Source: Oscillospiraceae bacterium
Lineage (GTDB): Bacteria > Bacillota > Clostridia > Oscillospirales > Acutalibacteraceae
Assembly: GCA_015066205.1 (NCBI GenBank)
Contig: SVOV01000014.1
Location: forward strand, 1-56,195
Direction of reading: 5' to 3'
DNA: 56,195 bases
The notes beneath the pieces are model-generated. The model was not told the DNA's origin and did no database searches. It was given only the letters and a program-made list of their open reading frames with translations. Each line of letters opens with the position of its first letter. Positions within the stretch are counted from its first letter, which is position 1. This document shows, one piece after another, positions 8,142 to 16,460 of the stretch. Made by a program: the position numbers and the translations under genes.

Positions 8142-8660
8142 GCACAAATCACCGTATTTGCCGCGCGGGATTTTAATGGTGTAGTGCAGATGTTTGTTTT
8201 TTTGTGCAGACTTTGAATTATCTGCTTTTATTGAAGTAATAAGGCGCTTTGTTTTCGGCGGTTCGCAGTACCTGTGTACAGCCCCCTCCGCCGAAAACAA
8301 CAACAACGGCAATTTCTGCAAACTTTTTTCAAAGTCCGCACAAATCACCGTATTTGCCGCGCGGCAATTAAAGGGTGTAGATATATTTTTATATTTTGTG
8401 CTGACTTTGAATTATCTGCCTTTATTGAAGTAATAAGGCGCTTTGTTTTCGGCGGTTCGCAGTACCTGTGTACAGCTTGCCACCGCCGAAAACAACAACT
8501 ACGGCAATTTCTGCGGACTTTTTCCGAAATCTGCAGAGACTCAGTTTAGTTAGTTTTATCCGACGCGTAAGGGCAGGGTCTGCGGTTTCCGATAAATGTC
8601 CATATTTCACTCATCTGCCGCCGATTTCTGCGGAAAAACGGCGCCACCTGAGCAAAATCT
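8142..8660. repeat. Tandem foldback-derived repeat (two ~196-bp units and a tail)
   Basis: Two units beginning GCACAAATCACCGTATTTGC start at 8142 and 8338 and run in tandem. Each contains a long hairpin TTGTTTTCGGCGG/CCGCCGAAAACAA and ends near CGGCAATTTCTGC. The tail from about 8530 (TTTAGTTAGTTTTATCCG, then TCCGATAAATGTCCATATTT) matches the interior of the foldback at 39762-40348. The region looks like a partial, internally duplicated copy of that element. Short frames through it are not genes. Confidence 0.8.
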
Positions 8661-8697
8661 GAACATTTCTCGTCAAACGGGAAGCTTGTGCAAAAGG

Positions 8698-9105
8698 CGG
8701 GTTTTCGCTCGCGCCTTCGGCACATTGCGGATGTAACAACTCCCGGAATTACACTTTTTAGAGATTTGTAACTTTAACACTTTGCACTTTGCATTTTGCA
8801 CTTTGCATTTACACTCCGCTTGTCGGAGTGTATGGCACATTGCGGATGTAACTTTATCTTGGGATTTGGTGTGTGCGATTCTCCGAATTCCGAATTCCGA
8901 AATCCGAATTTGCGCGAAGCGTCACCGTTCCGAATTCCGAATTTGCGCGAAGCGTCACCGTTCCGAAATCCGAATTTGCGCGAAGCGTCACCGTTCCGAA
9001 ATCCGAATTTTCGCTCGCGCCTTCGGCACATTGCGGATTTAACTTTACCTTGGGATTTGGTGTGTGCGATTCTCCGAATTCCGAATTCCGAAATCCGAAT
9101 TTGCA
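8698..9105. repeat. Minisatellite with CCGAATTCCGAAATCCG and GCGCGAAGCGTCACCG units
   Basis: Three direct copies of AATTTGCGCGAAGCGTCACCG-type units run between about 8907 and 8998. They are flanked by a duplicated segment containing TTGGGATTTGGTGTGTGCG (at about 8858 and 9051) and by two copies of TTCGCTCGCGCCTTCGGCAC (near 8705 and 9010). A TTTGCACTTTGCATTTTGCA microsatellite lies at 8776-8810. All frames are open only because of the repeat structure. With 8142-8660 this fills the 1-kb gap between the GH4 and mutase genes. Confidence 0.8.
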
Positions 9106-9139
9106 TTTTGCAGAAATATAACTAAAGGATTAATCTATT

Positions 9140-10612
9140 ATGTCTTTGATGAAGCTTAAGAGCGGTACTGATATCAGAGGTACTGCTGTGGGGGAGAATA
9201 CCGAGCTTACCGATGAGGCGGTTATGAGGATCGCTTCGGCGTTTATCTCCTATCTTCCCGAAAAAACAGGTGTAAAAAAAGAAAATATTACTCTTGCGGT
9301 GGGACACGATTCGAGAATCTCTGCCCTGAGAATAAAAAATGCTCTTCTGTCCGTTTTTGCGGCAGAGGGCATAAGAGTCCTTGACTGCGGGCTCTCTTCA
9401 ACTCCCGCTATGTTTATGACTACCGTTACTCTCGGAGTTACCGCTTCCGTTCAGATCACGGCAAGCCATCACCCCTATGACAAGAACGGCCTGAAATTCT
9501 TCACGAAGGACGGCGGCTTTGAGGGTGAGGATATAAAGGCTGTGCTTCTTAAGGCGGATGAGCTTTCCGAGGTAAAAACTGCCTCTCCCGATGCCGAAAA
9601 AACGGATTTTATGTCGCAGTATTCCGAAATTCTCAAAAAGAAGATAATTGACGGAATCACGGACGGCGAAAAGCCTCTTTCGGGCTTTCATATCGTGGTC
9701 GATGCGGGAAACGGTGCGGGCGGATTTTTCAAAAAGCTTTTAGATGAGCTTGGTGCAGATACCGTCGGTTCGCAGTTTTTGGAGCCGGACGGAATGTTCC
9801 CCAATCATATCCCGAATCCCGAGGATAAAACGGCTATGGGCTTTATATGTAAGGCCGTTACGGATAATAATGCGGATCTCGGCATTATCTTTGATACCGA
9901 TGTCGACCGTGCCGCCTGTGTGTCCTCCGACGGAAACGAAATAAACCGCAATGCTCTTATTGCGCTGGCAAGTGTTATAGCTCTCGAGAATTCACCGGGA
10001 GGAACCGTTGTTACGGACTCCGTGACCTCCTCGGGACTGCGTGAATTCATAAATGAACAGCTTCACGGACAGCACTACCGCTATAAGAGAGGCTATAAAA
10101 ATGTTATAAATAAAGCCATAGAGCTGAACCGAGAGGGAATCGACTGTCCTCTTGCCATTGAAACCTCGGGTCATGCTGCCTTAAGGGAGAATTTCTTCCT
10201 TGATGACGGCGCATATCTTATGGTAAAGATAATAATTCTGATGGCAAAAATGAGAAAAGAGGGTAAGACTCTGCAGTCACTTCTCAGCTCCCTCAAAAAG
10301 CCATACGAAGAAAAGGAGATCCGCTATATCATTGAGGAAGAGGATTTTCGTGCCTACGGTGAAAAAGTCATAAGGGATTTTGAGGAATACTGCGAGCAGT
10401 TCCCCCTTATTATTCCCGCCGACGATAACCGTGAGGGCTTCAGAGTCAATTTCCACAGGTGCTGCGGTGACGGCTGGCTTCTTGTAAGGCTCAGTGTCCA
10501 CGACCCCGTTATTCCCGTCAATATGGAAACCGACAGCGATGACGGAATGGCGGATATTGAAAGATTCTGGAACGGCTTTATTAAAAATTACGAAAAATTA
10601 AGAAAGAAATAA
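9140..10612 (+). CDS. Phosphoglucomutase/phosphomannomutase family protein
   Basis: A 490-residue alpha-D-phosphohexomutase that moves phosphate between C1 and C6 of a hexose phosphate. The phosphoserine loop is TASHHPYDKNG (Ser109), the magnesium loop is DTDVDR (252-257) and the sugar-binding loop is ETSGHA. Glucose-1-phosphate versus mannose-1-phosphate preference cannot be read safely. Length fits the two-specificity PMM/PGM group. A start at 9140 follows AAAGGATTAATC; an internal ATG at 9149 is possible. The downstream isomerase is 12 nt away, suggesting one transcript. Confidence 0.93.
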   Translation: MSLMKLKSGTDIRGTAVGENTELTDEAVMRIASAFISYLPEKTGVKKENITLAVGHDSRISALRIKNALLSVFAAEGIRVLDCGLSSTPAMFMTTVTLGVTASVQITASHHPYDKNGLKFFTKDGGFEGEDIKAVLLKADELSEVKTASPDAEKTDFMSQYSEILKKKIIDGITDGEKPLSGFHIVVDAGNGAGGFFKKLLDELGADTVGSQFLEPDGMFPNHIPNPEDKTAMGFICKAVTDNNADLGIIFDTDVDRAACVSSDGNEINRNALIALASVIALENSPGGTVVTDSVTSSGLREFINEQLHGQHYRYKRGYKNVINKAIELNREGIDCPLAIETSGHAALRENFFLDDGAYLMVKIIILMAKMRKEGKTLQSLLSSLKKPYEEKEIRYIIEEEDFRAYGEKVIRDFEEYCEQFPLIIPADDNREGFRVNFHRCCGDGWLLVRLSVHDPVIPVNMETDSDDGMADIERFWNGFIKNYEKLRKK

Positions 10613-10624
10613 AAGGTGATACCA

Positions 10625-11470
10625 ATGTACAATTTCCCTATAGGTATAATCATTAATTCATTCAGAACCGATATTCCCACTGCAGTAAAAAAGGCTGCAG
10701 AGCTTGGTGCAAAGGGTATTCAGGTCTATTCTACAAGAGGAGAAATGGCTCCCGAAAACCTTTCTCCCGAAAAGAGAAGAGAATTCCTGAAGCTTGTAAA
10801 GGATAACGGACTTGTTATTTCAGCTCTGTGCGGAGACCTCGGCTGCGGCTTCTACCGTCCCGATATGAATCCCGAGCTTATTGAAAAGTCAAAGAGAATA
10901 CTTGACCTTGCAAAGGATCTTGAAACAGATATCGTTACTACTCATATCGGTGTTGTTCCCGAGGATAAGGAGCATCCCCGATTCAAGATAATGCAGGAGG
11001 CCTGCGGTGAGCTTGCAGCCTATGCCGATTCCATAAACGCCCATTTTGCAGTTGAAACAGGCCCCGAAACCTCTCTTGTTCTCAAAAGCTTCCTTGATAC
11101 TCTCGGCTCTACCGGTGTCGGTGTAAACCTTGACCCCGCAAACCTTGTAATGGTAACGGGCGATGACCCCGCAGGTGCTGTATATAATCTTAAGGATTAT
11201 ATCGTTCACACCCACGCAAAGGACGGCGTTATGAACTATTTCAAGGACCCCGAATTTATCTACGGCATCAAGCACGATGACGCTCTTGTTACGGCTCCCT
11301 CCTTTGAAGAGGTGCCCCTCGGAGAGGGCAGTGTGCCTTGGGATAAGTATCTTGCGGCTCTCGATGATATCGGCTTCAAGGGCTTTCTTACAATAGAAAG
11401 AGAAGTAGGCGACGACCCCGCCAAGGATATCGGAATGGCAGTAAAATTCCTTCAGGAAAAAATGAAATAA
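10625..11470 (+). CDS. Sugar phosphate isomerase/epimerase (xylose isomerase-like TIM barrel)
   Basis: The 281-residue protein has the AP endonuclease 2/xylose isomerase-like barrel fold. Typical metal-ligand segments are seen: AVETGPE (Glu), NLDPANL (Asp), VHTHAKD (His) and a final FLTIERE (Glu). Such enzymes epimerise or isomerise free sugars, polyols or inositols with a divalent metal. ATG 10625 is chosen over GTG 10616 because AAAAGGTG lies 6-7 nt before it. It probably shares an operon with the mutase upstream. The precise substrate is unknown. Confidence 0.85.
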   Translation: MYNFPIGIIINSFRTDIPTAVKKAAELGAKGIQVYSTRGEMAPENLSPEKRREFLKLVKDNGLVISALCGDLGCGFYRPDMNPELIEKSKRILDLAKDLETDIVTTHIGVVPEDKEHPRFKIMQEACGELAAYADSINAHFAVETGPETSLVLKSFLDTLGSTGVGVNLDPANLVMVTGDDPAGAVYNLKDYIVHTHAKDGVMNYFKDPEFIYGIKHDDALVTAPSFEEVPLGEGSVPWDKYLAALDDIGFKGFLTIEREVGDDPAKDIGMAVKFLQEKMK

Positions 11471-11527
11471 AAATTCAAAATATCGGAAATATTTGCCTTA
11501 TTCCGCTTCGCTATATAATAATAAAAC

Positions 11528-11559
11528 CGGCACGGAACTCTGTTCAGAGTTGCGTGCCG
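11528..11559. terminator. Bidirectional terminator between convergent genes
   Basis: Stem CGGCACG/CGTGCCG extended by AACTCT/AGAGTT around a TTC loop. It lies between the isomerase (+) and lysR (-) stops and is flanked by A/T-rich sequence on both sides. Confidence 0.7.
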
Positions 11560-11578
11560 ATATTATTAAAATCAGGAC

Positions 11579-12475
11579 TTACTCTCTTATGGGCGGGAGT
11601 AATTCAAGCACCGTATCTATAAACACCTGAAGCTGGGGGGTCATTGCCTTGCCCTTGAGGTAGGCAAGCTGTGACCACTGGTTGAAATCACATTCGGGCA
11701 CATTTATCATTTTGAGCGAGCCCTCCTGAATACTCTTTCTTACCTCGAAGATGGGGAGCATAGTTACATAGTTTGAGGATCTTGTAAGGCGCATAATTGT
11801 GTCGGTATTTGCAATTTCTATTGAGGGCGTGACAAAAATATTTCTCTTTGCCAGTTCATCATCGAAAAGATAACGGTAGCCCTCTCCGGGAGGCATAAGG
11901 ATAAGCTTTTCCTTTGTAATTTCCTCAAAGCTTACTCTTGTTCTCTGTGCAAGGGGATTTTCGGGGTTTGTTACGAAAATAATGGGCTCAACCTCCTCAC
12001 GGACTCTGACCCATTCTTTTCTCGGCACTTTATAGTCCAGCATATAGCACAAATCAAGCTCGTTTGCCCTGACCTTTGCTTCAATTTCTCTTGCAGAGCC
12101 GACAAAAATGCTCAGGTTTATATGGGGATAACGGCGGTTGAATTCGGGAAAAATGGGGATGAAGCAGGACTTGAGAATTGAGTCAACAAGACCGAAGCGG
12201 ATAGTTCCTTTCATATCCTCATTGTCGGTTGCGAAATTCTGCGCCTTTTCGATGGCCTCGATAACGCCGTTTGCATATTCAATGAAATTGACACCGAACT
12301 GGGTAAGCTTGATATTTTTTCCTATTCTGTCGAAAAGGGGAACACCAAGCTCCGTTTCAAGCTGCTGCATCTGAACGGTTACCGCAGACTGGGAATAGCC
12401 GAGTACCCCCGCAGCCTTTGTGAAATTGTTAAGCTCTGCTACCTTGAGAAAGGTTTTTAAGTTTCTGACATCCAT
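11579..12475 (-). CDS. LysR-family transcriptional regulator
   Basis: A 298-residue regulator with an N-terminal winged helix-turn-helix (about residues 1-60: NLKTFLKVAELNNFTKAAG, YSQSAVTVQMQQLE, LGVPLFDR) and a C-terminal LysR substrate-binding domain (about 88-295). ATG 12475 is chosen over GTG 12484 since GGTGAT sits at ribosome-binding distance. The gene is divergent from the lipoprotein gene at 12687, and the 200-bp intergenic space holds an inverted repeat (12599-12627) that could be its operator. Its effector and targets are unknown. Confidence 0.93.
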   Translation of the reverse strand: MDVRNLKTFLKVAELNNFTKAAGVLGYSQSAVTVQMQQLETELGVPLFDRIGKNIKLTQFGVNFIEYANGVIEAIEKAQNFATDNEDMKGTIRFGLVDSILKSCFIPIFPEFNRRYPHINLSIFVGSAREIEAKVRANELDLCYMLDYKVPRKEWVRVREEVEPIIFVTNPENPLAQRTRVSFEEITKEKLILMPPGEGYRYLFDDELAKRNIFVTPSIEIANTDTIMRLTRSSNYVTMLPIFEVRKSIQEGSLKMINVPECDFNQWSQLAYLKGKAMTPQLQVFIDTVLELLPPIRE

Positions 12476-12530
12476 TTGTATCACCGATTAGCAAAAATTA
12501 TTGAAAACTGTAAATCTATTATTTTTTCTT

Positions 12531-12559
12531 ATGATACAGCATTTTTCACAGTAAGTCAA
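12531..12559 (-). promoter_or_regulatory. Promoter of lysR gene
   Basis: On the minus strand TTGACT (12554-12559) and TATCAT (12531-12536) have a 17-bp spacer, about 55 bp upstream of the start codon. Confidence 0.65.
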
Positions 12560-12598
12560 TACTTAATTCAATAAAAAACACGGATAAAAAGTCTGTTT

Positions 12599-12627
12599 TG
12601 CACAAAATGAATTTTATTATTTGTGCA
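12599..12627. promoter_or_regulatory. Inverted repeat, possible operator
   Basis: TGCACAAA (12599-12606) and TTTGTGCA (12620-12627) are perfect inverted arms 13 bp apart. The right arm overlaps a weak promoter-like TTGTGC-N17-TATGAT (12621-12649) for the lipoprotein gene. A LysR or other dimeric regulator could bind here; this is inference. Confidence 0.4.
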
Positions 12628-12686
12628 GTAATGCGACAGTGTTTATGATAAAATAATATATATATTTTCTCACGGAGGCTTTTTTT

Positions 12687-13472
12687 ATGAAAAAAATCAT
12701 ATCCTGTCTTATTGTTGTTCTTACACTTTCTCTGCTTCTCTCATCCTGCTCGAAAAGTGACGCGGCAAAGGCATTTATTGAAGAGGTTGAGGCAATAGGA
12801 GAGGTTGCTCCCGAAAAGAGCGAGCTTATTGAAAAGGCTGAAAAAACCTATGCATTTTTATCAGCCGACGATAAGGGCGATGTAAAAAAGGCATTTGAAA
12901 AGCTCAATACAATGAAGGAACAGCTTGCAAAGATCAATGATTTTGATGAAAGAGCAAAGGAACTCAGTGCAGTTTTCGGTAAGGTGCTTACCGAATACGG
13001 TATCAGCCGTGACAGCTTTATGACGGAATATGAGGCTCTTAAGAGTGAGATAGACGGTGCCGATGATTTTTATAAGGTCTTCTTCCAAAAGAGCTTCGAT
13101 GAGGTCGAGGCGAAATACTCTCAGCTTGCTGAAACAGAAAAGAATGCCGCCGCATCTGCCGTTTCTTATATAAAGGGCTTTAATGAATATATGAAAAATG
13201 AGGGCAGAACCGCTTCTGTCAAAAAAATCGGCTGTATTGCCCAGATAGCAGATGAAACGGAATATTTCCTTTTTGCCGTGACTGTTGAAGAAAACGGAGA
13301 GGAAAAAAATATTTATTCCCGTGCAAGATTTGCGGGCACTCCTGCCGTAAAATCCTTTACTCAGTATGCTGAAAACTTCTATAACGAAGCCCCCGCATCC
13401 GAAAAGACAGATGCACTTATAAACGGCAATGTTCTTATTGATACGCAGGCAGTTTTATCTTCCGTACAGTGA
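12687..13472 (+). CDS. Hypothetical lipoprotein
   Basis: A 261-residue exported lipoprotein of no family I recognise. The signal peptide ends in the lipobox LLSSC (Cys21), so the mature protein would be lipid-anchored to the outer face of the membrane. The remainder is Glu/Lys-rich with long predicted helices (about 24-150), then a short beta-rich tail (about 160-255). It is preceded by CGGAGG. The downstream diesterase follows closely, so the two may be co-transcribed. Confidence 0.8.
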   Translation: MKKIISCLIVVLTLSLLLSSCSKSDAAKAFIEEVEAIGEVAPEKSELIEKAEKTYAFLSADDKGDVKKAFEKLNTMKEQLAKINDFDERAKELSAVFGKVLTEYGISRDSFMTEYEALKSEIDGADDFYKVFFQKSFDEVEAKYSQLAETEKNAAASAVSYIKGFNEYMKNEGRTASVKKIGCIAQIADETEYFLFAVTVEENGEEKNIYSRARFAGTPAVKSFTQYAENFYNEAPASEKTDALINGNVLIDTQAVLSSVQ

Positions 13473-13489
13473 AAAGAGGTATGATATAT

Positions 13490-14272
13490 ATGTCAACTAA
13501 GGTCATAGCACACAGAGGTGCAAACAGAAAGGCACCGCAGAATACTCTCCCCGCCTTCAGAGTTGCAATAGAGGAGGGGACAAACGGCTTTGAAACCGAT
13601 GTCCATCTGACTCTTGACGGTGTCCCCGTTATCTGCCATAACTATACCATTGATGCCACCTCTGACGGCAGGGGTGAAGTGAGCTCATATAAGCTGGAGG
13701 AGCTTCGGAAATTTGATTTCGGCTCATATTTTTCCCCCGATTTCAAGGGTGTGACGCTTCCCACTCTCGATGAATTTCTTGAGCTTACAGCCGCAAGTCC
13801 CGCCGAGATCATCAATATCGAGCTCAAATGTCCGAGGGATAATAATATCACCCACCTTGTTGAAAAAACTCTTGAATGTGTAAAAAAGCACGGCTGTCTT
13901 GACCGTGTCATAATATCGAGCTTCTCTCCCAAGGTGCTTTCAACGGTGAAAAAAATTGATGCAAGATGCCGTACCGCATTTTTATATCCTATCAGCCATC
14001 CCTCTGTTTGCAGAATGATAATCTATCCGTTTTTTATGGTTAAAAAGATAAAGGCGGATATCATCCATCCCGCCTCTCTCGTTGTGTCAAAGGAGCTTGT
14101 AAAAATAGCCCATAATCTCGGAATTCAGGTCAATGTCTGGACAGTAAACGACAAAAAGACCATAATTAAGCTTCTTGACTGCGGTGTTGACGGAATCATC
14201 ACGGATATGCCCCTTGAAACAAGAAAAATAATTGACGAATATGAACTGAAGAAGGCAAAGGAAAATGTTTGA
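13490..14272 (+). CDS. Glycerophosphodiester phosphodiesterase
   Basis: A 260-residue cytoplasmic GDPD-family barrel that splits glycerophosphodiesters into glycerol-3-phosphate and alcohol. Key residues are in place: His8-Arg9 in AHRG, Glu35 and Asp37 in FETDVHLT, and His50 in ICHN, with a later IELKCP and the C-terminal VNVWTVND and GVDGIITDMP blocks. The start at 13490 is chosen because AAAGAGG lies 10 nt upstream; GTG 13469 and ATG 13481 are poorly spaced. It overlaps the next gene by 8 bp, indicating coupling. Confidence 0.92.
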   Translation: MSTKVIAHRGANRKAPQNTLPAFRVAIEEGTNGFETDVHLTLDGVPVICHNYTIDATSDGRGEVSSYKLEELRKFDFGSYFSPDFKGVTLPTLDEFLELTAASPAEIINIELKCPRDNNITHLVEKTLECVKKHGCLDRVIISSFSPKVLSTVKKIDARCRTAFLYPISHPSVCRMIIYPFFMVKKIKADIIHPASLVVSKELVKIAHNLGIQVNVWTVNDKKTIIKLLDCGVDGIITDMPLETRKIIDEYELKKAKENV

Positions 14273-14960
14273 CGGAAAAATGAAGGCCGTTACCTTCAGC
14301 TATGATGACGGCGTAACTCAGGACAGAAGACTTATAGAGCTTTTCAATAAATACGGGCTGAAAGCCACATTTAATCTCAATTCAGAGCTTCTCGGAACAA
14401 AAAATATACTGACCTACGGGGATAAAAGAACGGACCATAATAAGGTCAACCCGGATGAAGTAAGAGAGCTTTATAAGGGGCACGAGGTCGCGGTCCATAC
14501 CCTGACACATCCCCATCTGCCTGCTCTTTCTGATGAAGAGATCATAAGACAGGTGGAAAAAGACAGAGAAAAGCTCTCCGAGCTTACAGGCTACGAGGTC
14601 GTAGGAATGGCATACCCCGGAGGCGGAGTGAATTTCGATCTGAGAGTCGCAGATATTATTAAAAATAATACGGGCGTAAAGTATGCCAGAACCACCGTTC
14701 ATTCCTTCAGCTTCTTTTTACAGAAGGACTTGTATATTTTCAGCCCCACCGTGCATCATAATGACACTGTACGGTGTCTTGAAATGATAGACCGCTTTCT
14801 TGATATGAAGCCCGATACTCCTCAGCTTTTATATATCTGGGGACACAGCTATGAGTTTGATCTCAATGATAACTGGGATCTTGCCGAGGAAATGTGCAGA
14901 AAACTTGCGGGAAAAGAGGATATTTTCTACGGTACAAACCGAGAATGCTTCGGTTTATAA
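14265..14960 (+). CDS. Polysaccharide deacetylase (NodB/CE4-like)
   Basis: A 231-residue protein with a NodB-type fold. The catalytic/metal aspartates are in FSYDDG (Asp14, Asp15) and the metal histidines in HTLTH (His78, His82), followed by AYPGGG and a late YIWGHSYEFD block. CE4 enzymes remove acetyl groups from N-acetylglucosamine polymers or small amides. There is no signal peptide, which is unusual for a cell-wall enzyme and suggests an intracellular or imported substrate. It starts inside the end of the diesterase gene. Confidence 0.88.
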   Translation: MFDGKMKAVTFSYDDGVTQDRRLIELFNKYGLKATFNLNSELLGTKNILTYGDKRTDHNKVNPDEVRELYKGHEVAVHTLTHPHLPALSDEEIIRQVEKDREKLSELTGYEVVGMAYPGGGVNFDLRVADIIKNNTGVKYARTTVHSFSFFLQKDLYIFSPTVHHNDTVRCLEMIDRFLDMKPDTPQLLYIWGHSYEFDLNDNWDLAEEMCRKLAGKEDIFYGTNRECFGL

Positions 14961-14984
14961 TAAATTAAAAAAGGAGAAACGGTT

Positions 14985-16130
14985 ATGAAAAAAGTACTTG
15001 CTATTGTTCTTGTTTTCACTGTGGTGTTATGTTCATCTGTATTGAGTGTCGGTGCCTTTGAGCTCGACGGTGTTTACACCATAGAATACGGACAGACGCT
15101 GACGGTGAGCGTTCCCTCAGAAGGTCTTATTAACTTTATTCAGATTCAGTTTATCCCCGAAGAATCGGGCTCCTATGCCCTGAGCTCAGTATCGGACAAT
15201 ATGCTCTCAGATCCTTACTGTGAGCTTATGGAGGGCTATAACTTCAATATTGTTCAGGACAGCGATGACCATAACGGTTTTGATTTCTGTCTGAAATATA
15301 ATTTTGAAGCAGGCGTTCTTTATACCTTTATTGTTTATGATTTCAGCGGCTCGGAAGAATTTCAGGTAACATTGGGCTGCGGTCATAACTACATTGACGG
15401 CATCTGCGAAAACTGCAGTGAAGAATGTCCCCATACTCCTGTTTGCGGTACTATGGGCTTCTGTGAATGCGGAAAGGTATTTGCGGGCAAAGATATTTTC
15501 CCGGGCGATACTCTTTCGGGAGCATTGGACGAAAACTGCCTTGAAGGAAATATCTATAGATTTGTTCCCGAAAAGAATTGTATATATACCTTCTCATCGG
15601 AAACCGCAGATGAAGAGACAGATCTTTTTGCTGACCTTTACGATAAAGACGGAAACTGGCTTGAAAGTGCCGATGACGAAAATGGTTTTGATTTTGTTCT
15701 TTATTATAATTTTACCGCAGGTGAGGAATATTTCTTTGTCGTAACTTGTTATAACGAAACTGCGGAAGAATATAAAGTAAGTCTTGAAGAAGCCGTTCAT
15801 AAAACAGATGACGGCAGTGTTCATTCTCTCGTTATATCCGATGAAATTTATTCTACCTGTACTGAAGTCGGATACACAAAAGGACTTTACTGTGAAGAAT
15901 GTGAAGAATATATCATCGGTCACGAGGAAATTCCCGCAGACGGACATTGGGATATCAATGGAGACGGCATCTGTGAGTTATGCGGCGGGGAAACTCCTCT
16001 TCCCGATTGCTCCCACCTTTGCCACAGCACCCATCCCATCCTTTCTTTCTTCTGGAAAATAATCAGATTCTTCAACAGATTTTTAGGAATAGAGCCTTTC
16101 TGCGAATGCGGAAGCTATCATTTCGCATAA
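14985..16130 (+). CDS. Secreted protein with duplicated beta domain and Cys-rich C-terminus
   Basis: A 381-residue exported protein without a family I can name. After a signal peptide (1-24) there are two related beta-sandwich modules, around 30-128 and 172-268. Both contain a FxPExxxxYxxSS start, a D/ENGFDF core, YNFxAG and an end such as FQVTL/YKVSL, resembling pre-peptidase C-terminal-type domains. Between and after them are zinc-knuckle-like pieces (CGHNYIDGICENCSEEC; HWDINGDGICELCGG). The C-terminus has CSHLCHSTHPI, a Phe/Trp/Ile-rich helix (FFWKIIRFFNRFLG) and CECGSYHF. That ending looks like a conserved tail rather than random sequence and may direct surface retention. Confidence 0.75.
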   Translation: MKKVLAIVLVFTVVLCSSVLSVGAFELDGVYTIEYGQTLTVSVPSEGLINFIQIQFIPEESGSYALSSVSDNMLSDPYCELMEGYNFNIVQDSDDHNGFDFCLKYNFEAGVLYTFIVYDFSGSEEFQVTLGCGHNYIDGICENCSEECPHTPVCGTMGFCECGKVFAGKDIFPGDTLSGALDENCLEGNIYRFVPEKNCIYTFSSETADEETDLFADLYDKDGNWLESADDENGFDFVLYYNFTAGEEYFFVVTCYNETAEEYKVSLEEAVHKTDDGSVHSLVISDEIYSTCTEVGYTKGLYCEECEEYIIGHEEIPADGHWDINGDGICELCGGETPLPDCSHLCHSTHPILSFFWKIIRFFNRFLGIEPFCECGSYHFA

Positions 16131-16175
16131 GCCCGTTTTTGAATCGATAAATTCAGATTTTTTTGACTGATTATT

Positions 16176-16224
16176 AAAAAAACAGAGCTTGGTTTACTTT
16201 TTTGTAAATCAAGCCTGTTTTTTT
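16176..16224 (+). terminator. Terminator after secreted protein gene
   Basis: Stem GCTTGGTTTAC/GTAAATCAAGC (one G-T pair) is extended by AAAAACAG/CTGTTTTT and ends in a T-run. It works in either direction by sequence. The rest of 16225-16402 has an inverted repeat GGAGAACCGC/GCGGTTCTCC (near 16262 and 16319) and no gene. Confidence 0.85.
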
Positions 16225-16342
16225 GATGGAGATATATATTACGGAGACGGAAGATTCGTAAGGGAGAACCGCGAAAGGGGTTGGAAGAATACAATAGAAA
16301 GAGGAGTTTTTGAAAAAGTGCGGTTCTCCGTAATCGCTGTTG

Positions 16343-16360
16343 AGTTAGCATATGCTAACT
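16343..16360. promoter_or_regulatory. 18-bp perfect palindrome, operator candidate
   Basis: AGTTAGCATATGCTAACT is a perfect palindrome 42 bp upstream of the -35 box of the aldo/keto reductase operon. With no spacer loop it is suited to binding a protein dimer rather than forming an RNA terminator. The regulator is unknown. Confidence 0.5.
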
Positions 16361-16402
16361 ACAATTTAAGTATATATGTTTTTTATTTATTTGTCAAGTA
16401 TA

Positions 16403-16431
16403 TTGTAAAAAAAATTTTTTTGTTGTATTAT
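16403..16431 (+). promoter_or_regulatory. Promoter of aldo/keto reductase operon
   Basis: TTGTAA (16403-16408) and TATTAT (16426-16431) with a 17-bp spacer, 30 bp before the start codon. The tract between is A/T-rich. Confidence 0.6.
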
Positions 16432-16460
16432 TAATAATATAAATAACTGCGGAGGAGAAT

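Noticed and set aside
8782-9125. Several overlapping frames with repeated peptide units
   Set aside because: All frames and both strands are open over a minisatellite, a composition effect.
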